From Verrucomicrobia bacterium SCGC AAA164-E04 (GTDB taxonomy: Bacteria > Verrucomicrobiota > Verrucomicrobiia > Limisphaerales > AAA164-E04): DNA of 64,000 bases. Below are positions 18,188 through 27,688 of the stretch, in pieces. Made by a program: the position numbers and the translations under genes. The notes under the pieces were generated by a model. The model ran no database searches, was not told where the DNA came from, and worked only from the letters and a program-made list of their open reading frames with translations. Where the stretch lies: contig KB911838.1 of NCBI GenBank assembly GCA_000383715.1, positions 255,655 through 319,654 on the forward strand, read 5' to 3'. Every line of letters begins with the position of its first letter. Within the stretch, counting starts at the first letter, position 1.

Positions 18188-19714
18188 ATGACATGGATCT
18201 GGATCATTTTGGCATTCCTCGGATTGGTGCTTGTCTATGATTTATGTCAAAAGAAGCACGCCATTCTCAGAAACTTCCCGATCATTGGTCATTTTCGATA
18301 CATCCTCGAGGCGATTGGGCCGGAATTAAGACAATATATTGTCACCGACAACGATGAGGAGCGGCCCTTCACCCGGGACCAGCGCCGTTGGATTTATGCG
18401 ACATCCAAAAAACAGAACGAGTATTTTGGATTTGGTACTGATAATGATCTTGAACAAACACCCAATTATATTCTCATCAAGCATAGTTCGTTTCCTCTAA
18501 ACCGCCCCATCAATTCGCCCGATTACCCGATTCCCTGTGCCAAGGTGCTGGGGCAGCATCGCAATCGGAGGAGGGCATTTCGAATGCCTTCTGTCGTGAA
18601 TGCATCAGCCATGAGTTATGGCAGTCTGAGCGCAGCCGCTACAGAAGCAATCAACCGCGGTTGTGCATTGTCTGGCGCACTCCATAATACAGGGGAAGGC
18701 GGCGTTTCGAGGCACCATCAGCATGGTGCGGATTTAATTTGGCAGATTGGAACCGGCTATTTTGGGTGTCGAAATCGTGACGGGGGATTTGATCTTTCCG
18801 TTTTTCGCGACACTATTCAGAAATATCCGCAAATACGAGCCATTGAAATCAAGCTCAGTCAGGGGGCGAAAGCTGGTCTCGGAGGCATTGTGCCGGCTGA
18901 AAAAGTAACTAGTGAAATCGCGGCCATTCGTGGTATCGAACCTGGTAAATCCTGCTTCAGCCCTCCTTCTCACAGTGCCTTTTCGGATACTGATACGTTG
19001 CTTGACTATGCCGAATTACTGGCTGAAACCTCTGGCCTGCCTGTTGGTATCAAGTCGGCGGTTGGTCAGATGGAATTTTGGGAACAGCTTGCATTGAGGA
19101 TGTCGACGGACTCCCGGGGCCTTGATTTTGTGACCATCGATGGAGGCGAAGGTGGCACGGGGGCAGCTCCTCTGGTGTTTTCTGATCATGTGGCATTGCC
19201 TTTCAAGCAGGCTTTCAGTCGAGTCTATCTCAAGTTCGCAGAGCAAAACCTCACTGACAAAGTGGTTTTCCTTGGTTCGGGTAAGTTGGGCTTTCCTGAA
19301 TCGGCCATACTTGCCTTTGCTTTGGGCTGCGATGGGATTTCCGTCGGAAGAGAAGCCATGTTAGCCATCGGTTGTATTCAGGCTCAGCGTTGTCACACCG
19401 GGCATTGCCCTACTGGAGTAGCAACGCAGAATGCATGGCTTATGCATGGACTGGATCCAATGCAGAAATCCGCCCGTTTGGCCAATTATCTAAAGGTGCT
19501 GCGCAAGGAAATCATTCGAGTGTGTCATGCCGCAGGAGTAACCCATCCAACACTTATTGATTCGAGGCATGTTGAGCTCTCTGATGGCCAGTTGGGTGTT
19601 CGGACACTCGAGTCCATTTACGGATACTCTGCAGCTTTACGCCAGAGGGGGCCAGAATGGGCCGCATCCATCCAACAATTAATGGATGAGACACCTGTCA
19701 GGCATAAAGACTAA
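18188..19714 (+). CDS. FMN-binding glutamate-synthase family protein, membrane anchored
   Basis: The 508-residue protein starts with one membrane helix (WIWIILAFLGLVLVYDL). The GltB-like FMN-binding barrel follows, with MSYGSLSAAATEAINRG, TGEGGVSRHHQ, EIKLSQGAKAGLGG, and the FMN phosphate site DGGEGGTGAAP. It ends with the cysteine motif CxxxRCHTGHCPTGVAT. It lacks the glutaminase and GltD portions, so it is not a classical glutamate synthase; its reaction in bacteria is not settled. The gene lies 54 bases after clpP and 24 bases before kdsD. Confidence 0.88.
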   Translation: MTWIWIILAFLGLVLVYDLCQKKHAILRNFPIIGHFRYILEAIGPELRQYIVTDNDEERPFTRDQRRWIYATSKKQNEYFGFGTDNDLEQTPNYILIKHSSFPLNRPINSPDYPIPCAKVLGQHRNRRRAFRMPSVVNASAMSYGSLSAAATEAINRGCALSGALHNTGEGGVSRHHQHGADLIWQIGTGYFGCRNRDGGFDLSVFRDTIQKYPQIRAIEIKLSQGAKAGLGGIVPAEKVTSEIAAIRGIEPGKSCFSPPSHSAFSDTDTLLDYAELLAETSGLPVGIKSAVGQMEFWEQLALRMSTDSRGLDFVTIDGGEGGTGAAPLVFSDHVALPFKQAFSRVYLKFAEQNLTDKVVFLGSGKLGFPESAILAFALGCDGISVGREAMLAIGCIQAQRCHTGHCPTGVATQNAWLMHGLDPMQKSARLANYLKVLRKEIIRVCHAAGVTHPTLIDSRHVELSDGQLGVRTLESIYGYSAALRQRGPEWAASIQQLMDETPVRHKD

Positions 19715-19738
19715 TCAACCAGAGCCTTGGCCAAATTT

Positions 19739-20719
19739 ATGAGTGATTCTATCCATGTGCAGCGTGCCGGAAACGTGTTCAGAACGGAACTGGAAGCTCT
19801 TGAGCATGTCGCCGGACTATTGGATAATGCTTTTCACCAAACGGTCGAATCCCTCGTGCAAACAATGGATTCCAGAGGTAAGGTGGTGATCATTGGTATT
19901 GGGAAATCAGGAAATATCGGGCGAAAAATTGCCGCTACCTTGACCAGCACGGGGACGACGAGTGTTTTGTTGGACAGCGTGGATGCACTGCACGGGGATC
20001 TTGGGGTTGTCAATGATGGTGATCTCCTTCTCATACTCAGCTATTCCGGGGAAACGGAAGAATTGCTGAACCTCTTACCTGCTCTGAAACGATTCAAAGT
20101 CAAACTGGTCGGTATGACGGGAATTCCCACCTCCACATTGGCGCGCTCGTGTGATCTGGTTCTGAACGTTGAAGTACCCAAGGAAGCTTGTCCTTTCAAT
20201 CTGGCGCCGACTTCCAGCACAACTGCAATGCTCGTCATGGGGGATGCCCTGGCCATGGCCACACTGGAGGCTCGCGGTTTTCGCAAGGAAGACTTTGCGA
20301 CTCGTCATCCTTCGGGAGCGATTGGTCGCGCCTTATTATTGAAAATCAAGGATGTGATGCGAACAGGCTCGCGTAATCCTGTGACCTCTTCGACCACATC
20401 GATCAAAGAGACACTTCTTGTGATGGGACAGGCCAAGGCGGGTTGTGTCAGTGTGGTGGATGCACTGGGTCAACTGGTTGGTATTTTTACTGATGGAGAC
20501 CTTCGGCGTTACCTGGCGCGGGATTTACATCCATTGGAAGCGTTCATTGGTGAAGTCATGTCTGCCGACCCTATCACGATTCAGGAAGAATCATTGGCAG
20601 TCGAGGCGTTGAATCTGTTTGACCAAGAACCTATTGACGATCTGATCGTCGTCAACAAAGACGGTGCGCCTGTGGGACTGATCGATACTCAGGACCTGCC
20701 CAAAATGAAGCTGATGTGA
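19739..20719 (+). CDS. kdsD: D-arabinose-5-phosphate isomerase
   Basis: KdsD converts ribulose-5-phosphate to arabinose-5-phosphate, the first step to Kdo for LPS. A SIS domain (GKVVIIGIGKSGNIGRKIAAT, LDSVDALHGDLG, SYSGETEE) is followed by two CBS domains (from about residue 205: VMRTGSRNPVTSS, GIFTDGDLRR, VMSADPITIQEESL). Length of about 326 residues is normal. The ATG at 19739 is used; a TTG at 19727 would add four residues. The gene implies an outer membrane with Kdo-LPS. The 346 bases after it (20720-21065) hold no gene that could be supported. Confidence 0.93.
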   Translation: MSDSIHVQRAGNVFRTELEALEHVAGLLDNAFHQTVESLVQTMDSRGKVVIIGIGKSGNIGRKIAATLTSTGTTSVLLDSVDALHGDLGVVNDGDLLLILSYSGETEELLNLLPALKRFKVKLVGMTGIPTSTLARSCDLVLNVEVPKEACPFNLAPTSSTTAMLVMGDALAMATLEARGFRKEDFATRHPSGAIGRALLLKIKDVMRTGSRNPVTSSTTSIKETLLVMGQAKAGCVSVVDALGQLVGIFTDGDLRRYLARDLHPLEAFIGEVMSADPITIQEESLAVEALNLFDQEPIDDLIVVNKDGAPVGLIDTQDLPKMKLM

Positions 20720-21065
20720 GTGAATTTGGATGCTGTCATCCTCTTGCCAGACTACTTTATTTCTCGTTTCGAGTGTGGCTTGAATGATGGCTTCGGGACT
20801 ATGTTGGACTCCTCCAAGATTTGCTCATCGTAAGGTTTCAAGGTTCCTATGGAAGGTCTTCTAATTCAAAAAATTTACCTTAAGTCGTTGTGCATGATAT
20901 GTTAAAAATAAATTTTAGTGTGAGGTTTCATGTGGTTTCGTTGACGCTTGTCTTTTCTGGCAACAAATGGATTGCTGAGGAGTCAAGAAAGTTGAGGTAT
21001 TCAAATGATTTTCATTTCAAATCTCTGTAACCACATAGGTCCCCTATGCGTCTACTTTCCCTTGT

Positions 21066-21596
21066 ATGAACAATATTTTAAAGACAATGACATTTGTGGT
21101 CGCTCTGGCAGCAATCTCTCTCTCATCTAGCATAGATGTATCGGCCCAAGGCCGTGGTGAGCGAGGTGAGCGAGGTGAGCGTGGTGACCGCGGCGGTCGC
21201 GGGAATTTTGACTTTTCTGAAATGCGGGCCCGCATCATGGACTCAATCAAGGATCGTTTTGGTTTTTCCGACGCTGAGTTCAAAGCGATTCAACCTTTAA
21301 TTGAGGACATTCAAGAGAAACAGCGTGAAGCCCGAACTGGTGGGCGCAGTTTTGCGGGGTTTGGCGGTTTTGGTGGACGAAGCGGACGTGGTGGTGACCG
21401 TGATGCTGGTAACCCTGAAATGAGTGCACTTCAAAAGGCGATCGAGTCCGGAAACAATATCGAAGCCAAGCTCAGTGCCTTCCGCAAAGCGCGTGCCAAG
21501 AAGGAGGCGGTTCTCAAGAAATCACAGGAAACATTGAAGTCCGTTTTGACGATCAAGCAAGAAGCGGTTGCAGTCACCATCGGTTTGATTCCTTGA
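21066..21596 (+). CDS. Small secreted Gly/Arg/Glu-rich protein upstream of the T2SS genes
   Basis: The 176-residue protein has a signal peptide (MTFVVALAAISLSSSIDVSA), then a tandem GER-type repeat and a GFGGFGGRSGRGGDRD stretch. Two predicted helical segments flank these (FSDAEFKAIQPLIEDIQEKQREA and a Lys-rich helix ending LTIKQEAV). The helical part resembles Spy/LTxxQ-like periplasmic proteins in style only. It lies 52 bases before gspE in the same direction. Its role is unknown; a link with secretion is suggested only by position. Confidence 0.75.
   Translation: MNNILKTMTFVVALAAISLSSSIDVSAQGRGERGERGERGDRGGRGNFDFSEMRARIMDSIKDRFGFSDAEFKAIQPLIEDIQEKQREARTGGRSFAGFGGFGGRSGRGGDRDAGNPEMSALQKAIESGNNIEAKLSAFRKARAKKEAVLKKSQETLKSVLTIKQEAVAVTIGLIP
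21156..21191. repeat. Four 9-bp tandem units in the GER-rich protein gene
   Basis: GGTGAGCGA occurs twice in a row, followed by GGTGAGCGT and GGTGACCGC. The units encode successive Gly-Glu-Arg / Gly-Asp-Arg tripeptides. A change in copy number would keep the reading frame. Confidence 0.85.
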
Positions 21597-21648
21597 TGGA
21601 TGACCAACCGCCAGAAATATTTCAAAAAGATACTCTATTAGGCTCGCC

Positions 21649-23319
21649 ATGAATGAGTTGTTAAATCAAATGGTTGAGTCCCGGCAGCTCTCCGCTTCTG
21701 ACGCCAAATGGCTTATGAAGCAAAAAGGCAGCGGGGCGGAGGGCTCCTATGAATCTGAGACTGAAATCCTCCAATGGCTGGCCGAGGAGTATTCGGTTTC
21801 TTTTTCTGACCTTGAGAACCTTGAAATCTCGAAGGAAGTTTTGGGTCTGTTCCCTGCCAGATTATTACTCAAGGAAGGCCTGCTCCCATTGAGTCGAGAA
21901 AACGGTTCGGTGGACATCGCCACCAGTCGACTCTTTGCCACCCAGGGCCTGGATACCTTGAAATCACTCACCGGACTCAAATTGAACCCGGTGCTGGCTC
22001 CTGCCGAAGCGATTCAAAGAGAAATCAAAAAACGCCTGGGGGTGGGGGCGGATACCATTGACTCATTGAAGGATGACAGTTCCTTTCAAGTTGTCGATGA
22101 GGAGAATTTCGAAGATAACGACCTGGAGAATGCGGCCGAAGATGCTTCGATCATCCGCTTCGTCAATCAGGTGCTCAGCGACGCCATTGATCTGCGAGCG
22201 ACCGATATTCACCTGGAACCCTTCGAGGATGAATTACAGATTCGATACCGCATCGATGGCATCCTTCAGGAAGTCCCAGTTCCTGCGGAGATCAAGCGCT
22301 TTCAACCCGCCATCGTTTCTCGAGTCAAAATCTTGAGTCATCTGAATATTGCCGAGAAACGCCTGCCACAAGACGGCCGCATCAAGCTCAAGGTCAGGCA
22401 AGGAGAAGTCGACGTGCGTGTTTCCATCATTCCTATGCTGCACGGTGAAGCGGTGGTCATGCGTTTGTTGCGCCAGGATGGTTCCATTCCAAGCTTAAGC
22501 CAGATTGGCATGGCTGATCGCGAGCTGGGAATTTTCAGGGAAATCCTTGGTATTCCGCATGGTATTTTTCTGGTGACAGGGCCTACGGGCAGCGGCAAGA
22601 CCACTACGCTCTACACCGCGTTGAACGAGATCAACGACATGGTGCGCAAGATCATCACGGTGGAAGACCCGGTCGAGTACCAGATCAAAGGCATCAATCA
22701 GATCCAGGTCTCTGAAAAATCAGGTCTCACCTTTGCCAAGGGCTTGCGAGCTATCCTGCGTCACGATCCTGATGTGGTGTTGATCGGTGAAATCCGCGAT
22801 GAGGAAACCGCTCGCATAGCGATTCAGGCTTCCTTGACCGGTCACCTTGTCTTTTCCACCTTGCACACCAACGATGCTCCAAGTGCCATGACACGTATGA
22901 TCGACATGGGGATCGAGCCCTATCTGGTTGCTAGTTCCCTGGAAGGAGTTCTGGCGCAGCGTTTGGTGCGGACTCTTTGTCATTCCTGCCGGATTGAAGA
23001 TCACTCTGAGCGGGTCAAGGCACTGCGTGAAACCCTCAAGCTCAATCCTGAATCAACGATTTACAAGGCAGTGGGCTGTCGGGATTGCCGTCAGACGGGC
23101 TATCATGGACGCAGGGCTGTTTTTGAGATGCTGGGCATCAGCTATCCGATTCGACAGCGTATTCTGCAGAACTGTTCCAGCGGTGAACTCAAGGAGCTGG
23201 CGCGCAAGGAAGGCATGAGGACCTTGAGTCAGGATGGGTGGCGTCTTGTGGAAGACGGCATGACAACACCTGATGAAATCATGCGTGTGACCAAGGACGA
23301 AGAGTTGTCAACTTTCTAG
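21649..23319 (+). CDS. gspE: Type II secretion system ATPase GspE
   Basis: The 556-residue secretion ATPase has an N-terminal GspE/PilB N1E-like domain, Walker A GPTGSGKT (311-318), the Asp box (ATDIHLEP), Walker B (DVVLIGEIRDEETA) and the His box (TLHTNDAPSAMTRM). The tetracysteine zinc site is present as LCHSC and GCRDC. It powers pseudopilus assembly from the cytoplasmic face. It is the first of a 13-gene run in one direction with short gaps or overlaps, which places it as the operon's lead structural gene. Confidence 0.95.
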   Translation: MNELLNQMVESRQLSASDAKWLMKQKGSGAEGSYESETEILQWLAEEYSVSFSDLENLEISKEVLGLFPARLLLKEGLLPLSRENGSVDIATSRLFATQGLDTLKSLTGLKLNPVLAPAEAIQREIKKRLGVGADTIDSLKDDSSFQVVDEENFEDNDLENAAEDASIIRFVNQVLSDAIDLRATDIHLEPFEDELQIRYRIDGILQEVPVPAEIKRFQPAIVSRVKILSHLNIAEKRLPQDGRIKLKVRQGEVDVRVSIIPMLHGEAVVMRLLRQDGSIPSLSQIGMADRELGIFREILGIPHGIFLVTGPTGSGKTTTLYTALNEINDMVRKIITVEDPVEYQIKGINQIQVSEKSGLTFAKGLRAILRHDPDVVLIGEIRDEETARIAIQASLTGHLVFSTLHTNDAPSAMTRMIDMGIEPYLVASSLEGVLAQRLVRTLCHSCRIEDHSERVKALRETLKLNPESTIYKAVGCRDCRQTGYHGRRAVFEMLGISYPIRQRILQNCSSGELKELARKEGMRTLSQDGWRLVEDGMTTPDEIMRVTKDEELSTF

Positions 23320-23325
23320 GACCTC

Positions 23326-24561
23326 GTGGCTTTCTATCAATACAAAGCAATCAACGGCAATGGCACTGTTGCCAACGGTGACATCGAGGCTGGAGGACGT
23401 CAGGATGCCTTTCGCAAAATGGAGGCACTGGGTCTGAAGCCTATCAAGCTGATTGAAAAAGAAAGCAAATCAGCGGGCAAGCCATCCAGTGATGGATCCG
23501 TAATGCTCCCCTGGAAGTCCAGCAGGATTACTTTCAAAATGCTGGAGAACTTTACGCGCTTACTCTCCTCACTTCTTTCTGCAGGGGTTCCCTTGAGTCG
23601 AGCGTTGGTGATCCTTTACCGGGAGGCGGCCTCTCCGGCAGCAGGCGAGCGCTGGAAAGCCGTTCATGATCTGGTGGTGGATGGTATGTCACTGGCCAGT
23701 GCCATGGGGCGTTTTCCGGATACCTTTCCCAAAGTTTATGTCGCCATGGTAGAGGCCGGGGAGGCTGGTGGATTTCTCGATTTGGTGCTCAGTCAAATCG
23801 CTGACTTTCAGTCCAGAGACAAAGAACTCCGTGGTAAGGTGCTGTCCGCCATGATCTATCCGGTGGTACTGTTGTTTCTTGCCCTTGGCGTTCTTGTGTT
23901 CCTGATGGTATTTTTCATACCGCGCTTCAAGGTGTTGTTTGAAGGTTTTGATGCGGCACTGCCCTTATTAACCCAGGTCATTGTGACGACAAGCGAGTAT
24001 TGTCAAAGCTACGGATTATTCATGCTGATCGGTCTTGGGATCATGGGGATCGGCATCCGTAACTGGCTGGCAACGGATCAGGGTCGCAGGAAATTTGAAC
24101 AAAGCATGCTTAGTTTGCCAGTGATCGGCTCACTCAATGCCCAATTCGCCATGGCGCGATTTTGTCGGATGCTGGGCACTTTATTGAATGCAGGTGTGCC
24201 ACTGATCCACGGATTAAACGTGGCACGGCGTTCCATCGGAAATCAAATCCTTGTTGATGCGGTAACCGATTCCATTGAGCGCGTCAAAAAGGGTGAAACC
24301 CTTGCCAGAAGCCTTTCGGATTGTCGCGTTTTGTTTCATGGTTCCATCCTTGAAATGATCTCGGTGGCTGAAGAAAGTGGCCGGCTCGATCAAGAGCTCA
24401 TGCGCTTGGCTGCCACTACCGAGAAAGATCTGGATCAGCAATTGAAAACCGCTGTATCATTGATGGAACCCCTCATGCTGTTCTTGATTGCGGGCTTCAT
24501 AGGTACCATTTTTATCGGAATGGTGATTCCTATCTTCACCATCCAGGATTACATTAAGTAA
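23326..24561 (+). CDS. gspF: Type II secretion system inner-membrane protein GspF
   Basis: This 411-residue protein has two GspF repeats (FTRLLSSLLSAGVPLSRAL and FCRMLGTLLNAGVPLIHGL) separated by membrane helices, with a last helix near the C-terminus. It is the polytopic platform of the secretion machine that interacts with GspE and GspL. It begins with GTG 6 bases after gspE, and AGGA is found 5 bases before that codon. The AFYQYKAIN start is typical of the family. Confidence 0.94.
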   Translation: MAFYQYKAINGNGTVANGDIEAGGRQDAFRKMEALGLKPIKLIEKESKSAGKPSSDGSVMLPWKSSRITFKMLENFTRLLSSLLSAGVPLSRALVILYREAASPAAGERWKAVHDLVVDGMSLASAMGRFPDTFPKVYVAMVEAGEAGGFLDLVLSQIADFQSRDKELRGKVLSAMIYPVVLLFLALGVLVFLMVFFIPRFKVLFEGFDAALPLLTQVIVTTSEYCQSYGLFMLIGLGIMGIGIRNWLATDQGRRKFEQSMLSLPVIGSLNAQFAMARFCRMLGTLLNAGVPLIHGLNVARRSIGNQILVDAVTDSIERVKKGETLARSLSDCRVLFHGSILEMISVAEESGRLDQELMRLAATTEKDLDQQLKTAVSLMEPLMLFLIAGFIGTIFIGMVIPIFTIQDYIK

Positions 24562-24583
24562 CTCACTTGAATTACATTGAATT

Positions 24584-25042
24584 ATGAAATTGAACATCGC
24601 ACAAAAAGGAAATGTAAGGTCTCGACGTCAGCAGGGATTTACCTTGGTGGAAATGCTGCTGGTGCTGGTGATCCTTGCTGCATTGGCGGCTGTGGTCGTC
24701 CCTAAATTTGCCGGACGATCCCAACAGGCAAAAGAAACTTCAGCTCGAAGTCAGATCGCCAATCTGGAGATTGCTCTGGATATGTTCGAAACTGATAATG
24801 GATATTACCCAAGTGGCAATGACGGATTGAATGAATTGGTCAATCAACCAAACAATGCGACCAGCTGGCAGGGGCCCTACCTGAAAAAGGGAGTTCCTGT
24901 TGATCCATGGGGCAACAAGTATACTTATGAGTATCCAGGCAAACAAAATAACGGTGGATACGATATCATGTCGATGGGCCCTGATGGTCGCGTAGGAGGT
25001 TCGGATGACATCATCAACTGGGATGTCGGCAATGCGAACTAG
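24584..25042 (+). CDS. gspG: Major pseudopilin GspG
   Basis: The 152-residue pseudopilin has a basic leader cut after G in RQQGFTLVEMLLVLVILAA, with the conserved Glu5. The GspG hallmarks follow: YYPSGNDGLNELV, GPYLKKGVPVDPWGNKYTYEYPG and a C-terminal GPDGRVGGSDD calcium-type loop. It polymerises to the pseudopilus. A prepilin peptidase is needed for processing and is not in this window. Confidence 0.95.
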   Translation: MKLNIAQKGNVRSRRQQGFTLVEMLLVLVILAALAAVVVPKFAGRSQQAKETSARSQIANLEIALDMFETDNGYYPSGNDGLNELVNQPNNATSWQGPYLKKGVPVDPWGNKYTYEYPGKQNNGGYDIMSMGPDGRVGGSDDIINWDVGNAN

Positions 25043-25169
25043 GTAGCACGACTTTGCCTGATGGTCGGACTGTAGCGGTTTTGACCCATCTCCCTGCTTG
25101 CAGTTAAACCAGTTTCATCTCTGCATGATCATTCAACCGCCATACCTTTGCGCTTCAAGCGTAAGCGTG

Positions 25170-25727
25170 ATGCCACTCCCCAGAAAGCGTTCTCTTCGAG
25201 GATTCACATTGGTCGAGCTCATCATGGTGATGGTTGTGCTTGCTGGGGTGATGGCCATTGCGGCCCCATCCCTGAACAAATTTTTTCGGAATTCCGCACT
25301 CAACGACGAGGCTCGAAGGATTGTTGGCTTAATTGAGATGGCTCGACATGAAGCTATCTCCACCGGGTACCCCATGCAGGTCTGGTTTGACCTGGAGAAC
25401 CAATGGTTTGGCATGCGCGAGCTTTCTGGTATGGGTAACCAGCCAGATAATCCAACTGGCGGGAAAGTTCAAAGAGGGAAGTATGTCTACCAATTAAATA
25501 CCCATCTGGAAATCGAACTGGATACATCCACCATGGTAAGTCAGGCATTTCCCAGCATCGTTTATTTTCCAGATGGACAGCTGGAAACGTCCAGTCTGTC
25601 CGGATTCTATCTGAAGAACAAGAAGCAGGAAAATCAGCGATTGCAGATCGTAAGGAGTCCCAGCTGGCTGCGTTACGAAATTAGAAAAAATGATGAAATG
25701 CTCCTTATCCAGAACGAAACTCTCTAG
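25170..25727 (+). CDS. gspH: Minor pseudopilin GspH-like
   Basis: A prepilin leader (MPLPRKRSLRG) is followed by FTLVELIMVMVVLAGVMAIAAPS and a globular domain starting LNDEARRIVGLIEMARHEAISTGYPM, the GspH/FimT pattern. The ATG at 25170 gives the normal short leader; earlier starts at 25098 (TTG) and 25125 are possible but give overlong leaders. It overlaps gspI by 38 bases in another frame. Confidence 0.85.
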   Translation: MPLPRKRSLRGFTLVELIMVMVVLAGVMAIAAPSLNKFFRNSALNDEARRIVGLIEMARHEAISTGYPMQVWFDLENQWFGMRELSGMGNQPDNPTGGKVQRGKYVYQLNTHLEIELDTSTMVSQAFPSIVYFPDGQLETSSLSGFYLKNKKQENQRLQIVRSPSWLRYEIRKNDEMLLIQNETL

Positions 25728-26100
25728 AGGAGCCCGATCTCAACAAGGTTTTACCTTTGCTGAGGTCCTCGCTGCGTTGGTCTTCATGGCAATCCTGCTC
25801 CCTGTGGTGATGCAGGGCCTGATGCTTGCCAACCGAGCCTCGGTGATTGCAGAACGAAAGCGCACAGCGGTTCACCTGGGGAACAGCCTTCTCACTGAAC
25901 TGGTGGCTACTGACCAGTGGCAATATGCTGGCAGCAGTGGGAATTTCAGCCCGACTCATGAACAATACGAATGGCAACTGGTGCAGGCAGGCTGGCCTTT
26001 GGATGACATGGAGCAGTTGACTCTAATCGTTTCTTACCCTGTTCAGGGGCAACGGCATCAGATCAATCTTACCACACTCGTTGCGGACGATTCCCTGTGA
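25690..26100 (+). CDS. gspI: Minor pseudopilin GspI-like
   Basis: The 136-residue protein has a long basic leader ending RSQQG and a hydrophobic helix FTFAEVLAALVFMAILLPVVMQGL. The small domain includes AERKRTAVHLGNSLLTEL and ends in short strands, as in GspI. It has Glu5 after the cleavage site. Its start lies within gspH and its stop overlaps the gspJ start, so the minor pseudopilins are made as a coupled set. Confidence 0.85.
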   Translation: MMKCSLSRTKLSRGARSQQGFTFAEVLAALVFMAILLPVVMQGLMLANRASVIAERKRTAVHLGNSLLTELVATDQWQYAGSSGNFSPTHEQYEWQLVQAGWPLDDMEQLTLIVSYPVQGQRHQINLTTLVADDSL

Positions 26101-26855
26101 AAATGAAAGTTTCTTTTTCAACGCGGAATGCGCGGATGACAATGGGGTTCACGCTGCTGGAAATCCTCGTGGCCAGCGTGGCATTTGCCATGATTGTGCT
26201 GGTGATCAAAGTCACTCTTCTGGAATCACTCGAACTACGTGAGCGGAGTCAGACGCGCATGGACAAACTCAATTCCCAGATGCGTGTCGTGGAAGTGATG
26301 GAAAAGGATTTAAGGCAGTGTTTGTTGACGGAAAGCATTTTCGCTTCCGAGTTCAGAGGGGACACTCTGGGCGGAGGCGTATCTCGCACAGATCAGTTGG
26401 AGTTCTACACCTTGTCGGGCATCACAATCACGAATCAACCTTGGGGGAGCCTTCAAAAGGTGCGCTATTATCTTGAACAACCCTTGAATGAAGGGAGAAC
26501 AGAATTGTCCGAAGGCTTGTCCTTATACCGGGAAGTAACGAGAAATCTGAACCCTTCAGTGCCGGGTGTGATCCTGCCTCAGGCCATTGCGAATCGTGTG
26601 AGCTCACTCTCATTTCAATATTATGATGGCGAATATTGGCAGGAGAACTGGGATTCTACCGTGGATGAGACCAAGCTACCCGTCGCTGTGCGTGTCCGTA
26701 TTGAATTCCTTCGCGATAAAACCCAATCCGAAAACCGATCCAGAAGTTCAAGCGAGGAAGCCTTGCCATCGGTGCAATCCACGATCGCATTGATGTCGAT
26801 TCCCCAAATTGAGGAAGAAGAAGCGGACGGTGAATCCCCGGAAGATGATATTTAA
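26097..26855 (+). CDS. gspJ: Minor pseudopilin GspJ-like
   Basis: A type III signal (MTMG, then FTLLEILVASVAFAMIVLVIKVTL) begins this 252-residue protein. The globular part contains EVMEKDLRQC and paired strands (LEFYTLSG, KVRYYLEQP) as in GspJ. It starts with GTG overlapping the gspI stop, or with ATG six bases later. The C-terminus is an acidic tail. With gspI and gspK it forms the pseudopilus tip complex. Confidence 0.85.
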   Translation: MKMKVSFSTRNARMTMGFTLLEILVASVAFAMIVLVIKVTLLESLELRERSQTRMDKLNSQMRVVEVMEKDLRQCLLTESIFASEFRGDTLGGGVSRTDQLEFYTLSGITITNQPWGSLQKVRYYLEQPLNEGRTELSEGLSLYREVTRNLNPSVPGVILPQAIANRVSSLSFQYYDGEYWQENWDSTVDETKLPVAVRVRIEFLRDKTQSENRSRSSSEEALPSVQSTIALMSIPQIEEEEADGESPEDDI

Positions 26856-26878
26856 ACCCTGATTTCAATGGACTCGCC

Positions 26879-27562
26879 ATGAATGCATCCCAGAAAATCC
26901 ATTGCCCCTCCTGCGGTATAATCATTGTATTTTCCTCTGAACAGGAAGGTACGACTGATGCCTGTCCCAGTTGCAATGCACCCATTTGGCTTTCTCACCT
27001 TGCCAATGAGGGTGACTCAAGGAGCACAAGCAAATTCGAATCCATTGCCGGACAACAGTCGAAGCAGCAAAGCAACCGTTCCCATCCTGTCACCACCGCT
27101 TTACTCGCTCTTCTGCTCCTGTTTAACCTCTTGCTTGGCTTTCAAGTTGCTCAACTCAAGGCGCAAATCAAGAAAGGAATCCGACCCCCTCTGGGGTCAC
27201 ATTTGCAAGATATGGCTCAAATTATCCCCGGATCGTCCAGTTTAGTCAGGCAAGCCAATACTTATCGGCTCAACAACGCAACTCTCCCCGGTCAGGAATC
27301 GATCGACATCCTGCTGGAACTCCTTGAAATCCTTGATGAAGACATTCGGACAGAAATGACGGATTTACAAACGGGTGTTCTGACCCATTCTGAATCCATC
27401 AATGAATTGATGGAAGTAACCGGTCAGTTAACCACCTCAATGGAATCCACCTATGAAAACCTGTCCAACGTTTCCACCGGTCTGGAGCAGTTATCGACCA
27501 GATTGGCTGAAGTTCAGGATAATCAACAGGTATTGCAGAACATCTTGAACCAATCACGCTAG
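26879..27562 (+). CDS. Membrane protein with N-terminal zinc ribbon and C-terminal coiled coil, inside the T2SS cluster
   Basis: This 227-residue protein begins with a zinc-ribbon pattern (CPSCG at about 9-13 and CPSCN at about 29-33). A linker, one membrane helix (TTALLALLLLFNLLLGFQVA, about 72-91) and a long heptad-like coiled-coil region (about 125-225, e.g. LLELLEILDEDIRTEM) follow. The ribbon would be cytoplasmic and the coil periplasmic. It is not one of the standard Gsp proteins. It lies between gspJ and gspK in the same direction, so a structural or assembly role in this secretion machine is likely but unproven. Confidence 0.75.
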   Translation: MNASQKIHCPSCGIIIVFSSEQEGTTDACPSCNAPIWLSHLANEGDSRSTSKFESIAGQQSKQQSNRSHPVTTALLALLLLFNLLLGFQVAQLKAQIKKGIRPPLGSHLQDMAQIIPGSSSLVRQANTYRLNNATLPGQESIDILLELLEILDEDIRTEMTDLQTGVLTHSESINELMEVTGQLTTSMESTYENLSNVSTGLEQLSTRLAEVQDNQQVLQNILNQSR

Positions 27563-27688
27563 TGTTATCAGGCTAATGCGCTGAAACAGAGAATCATGAC
27601 AACAAATAATGAGATGTAACCAAGGGCCTCGAAAGGCCGTCTGAACTAGAACGCATCCAAAGTGCTGACCAAAACAAGTTAAAGATCC

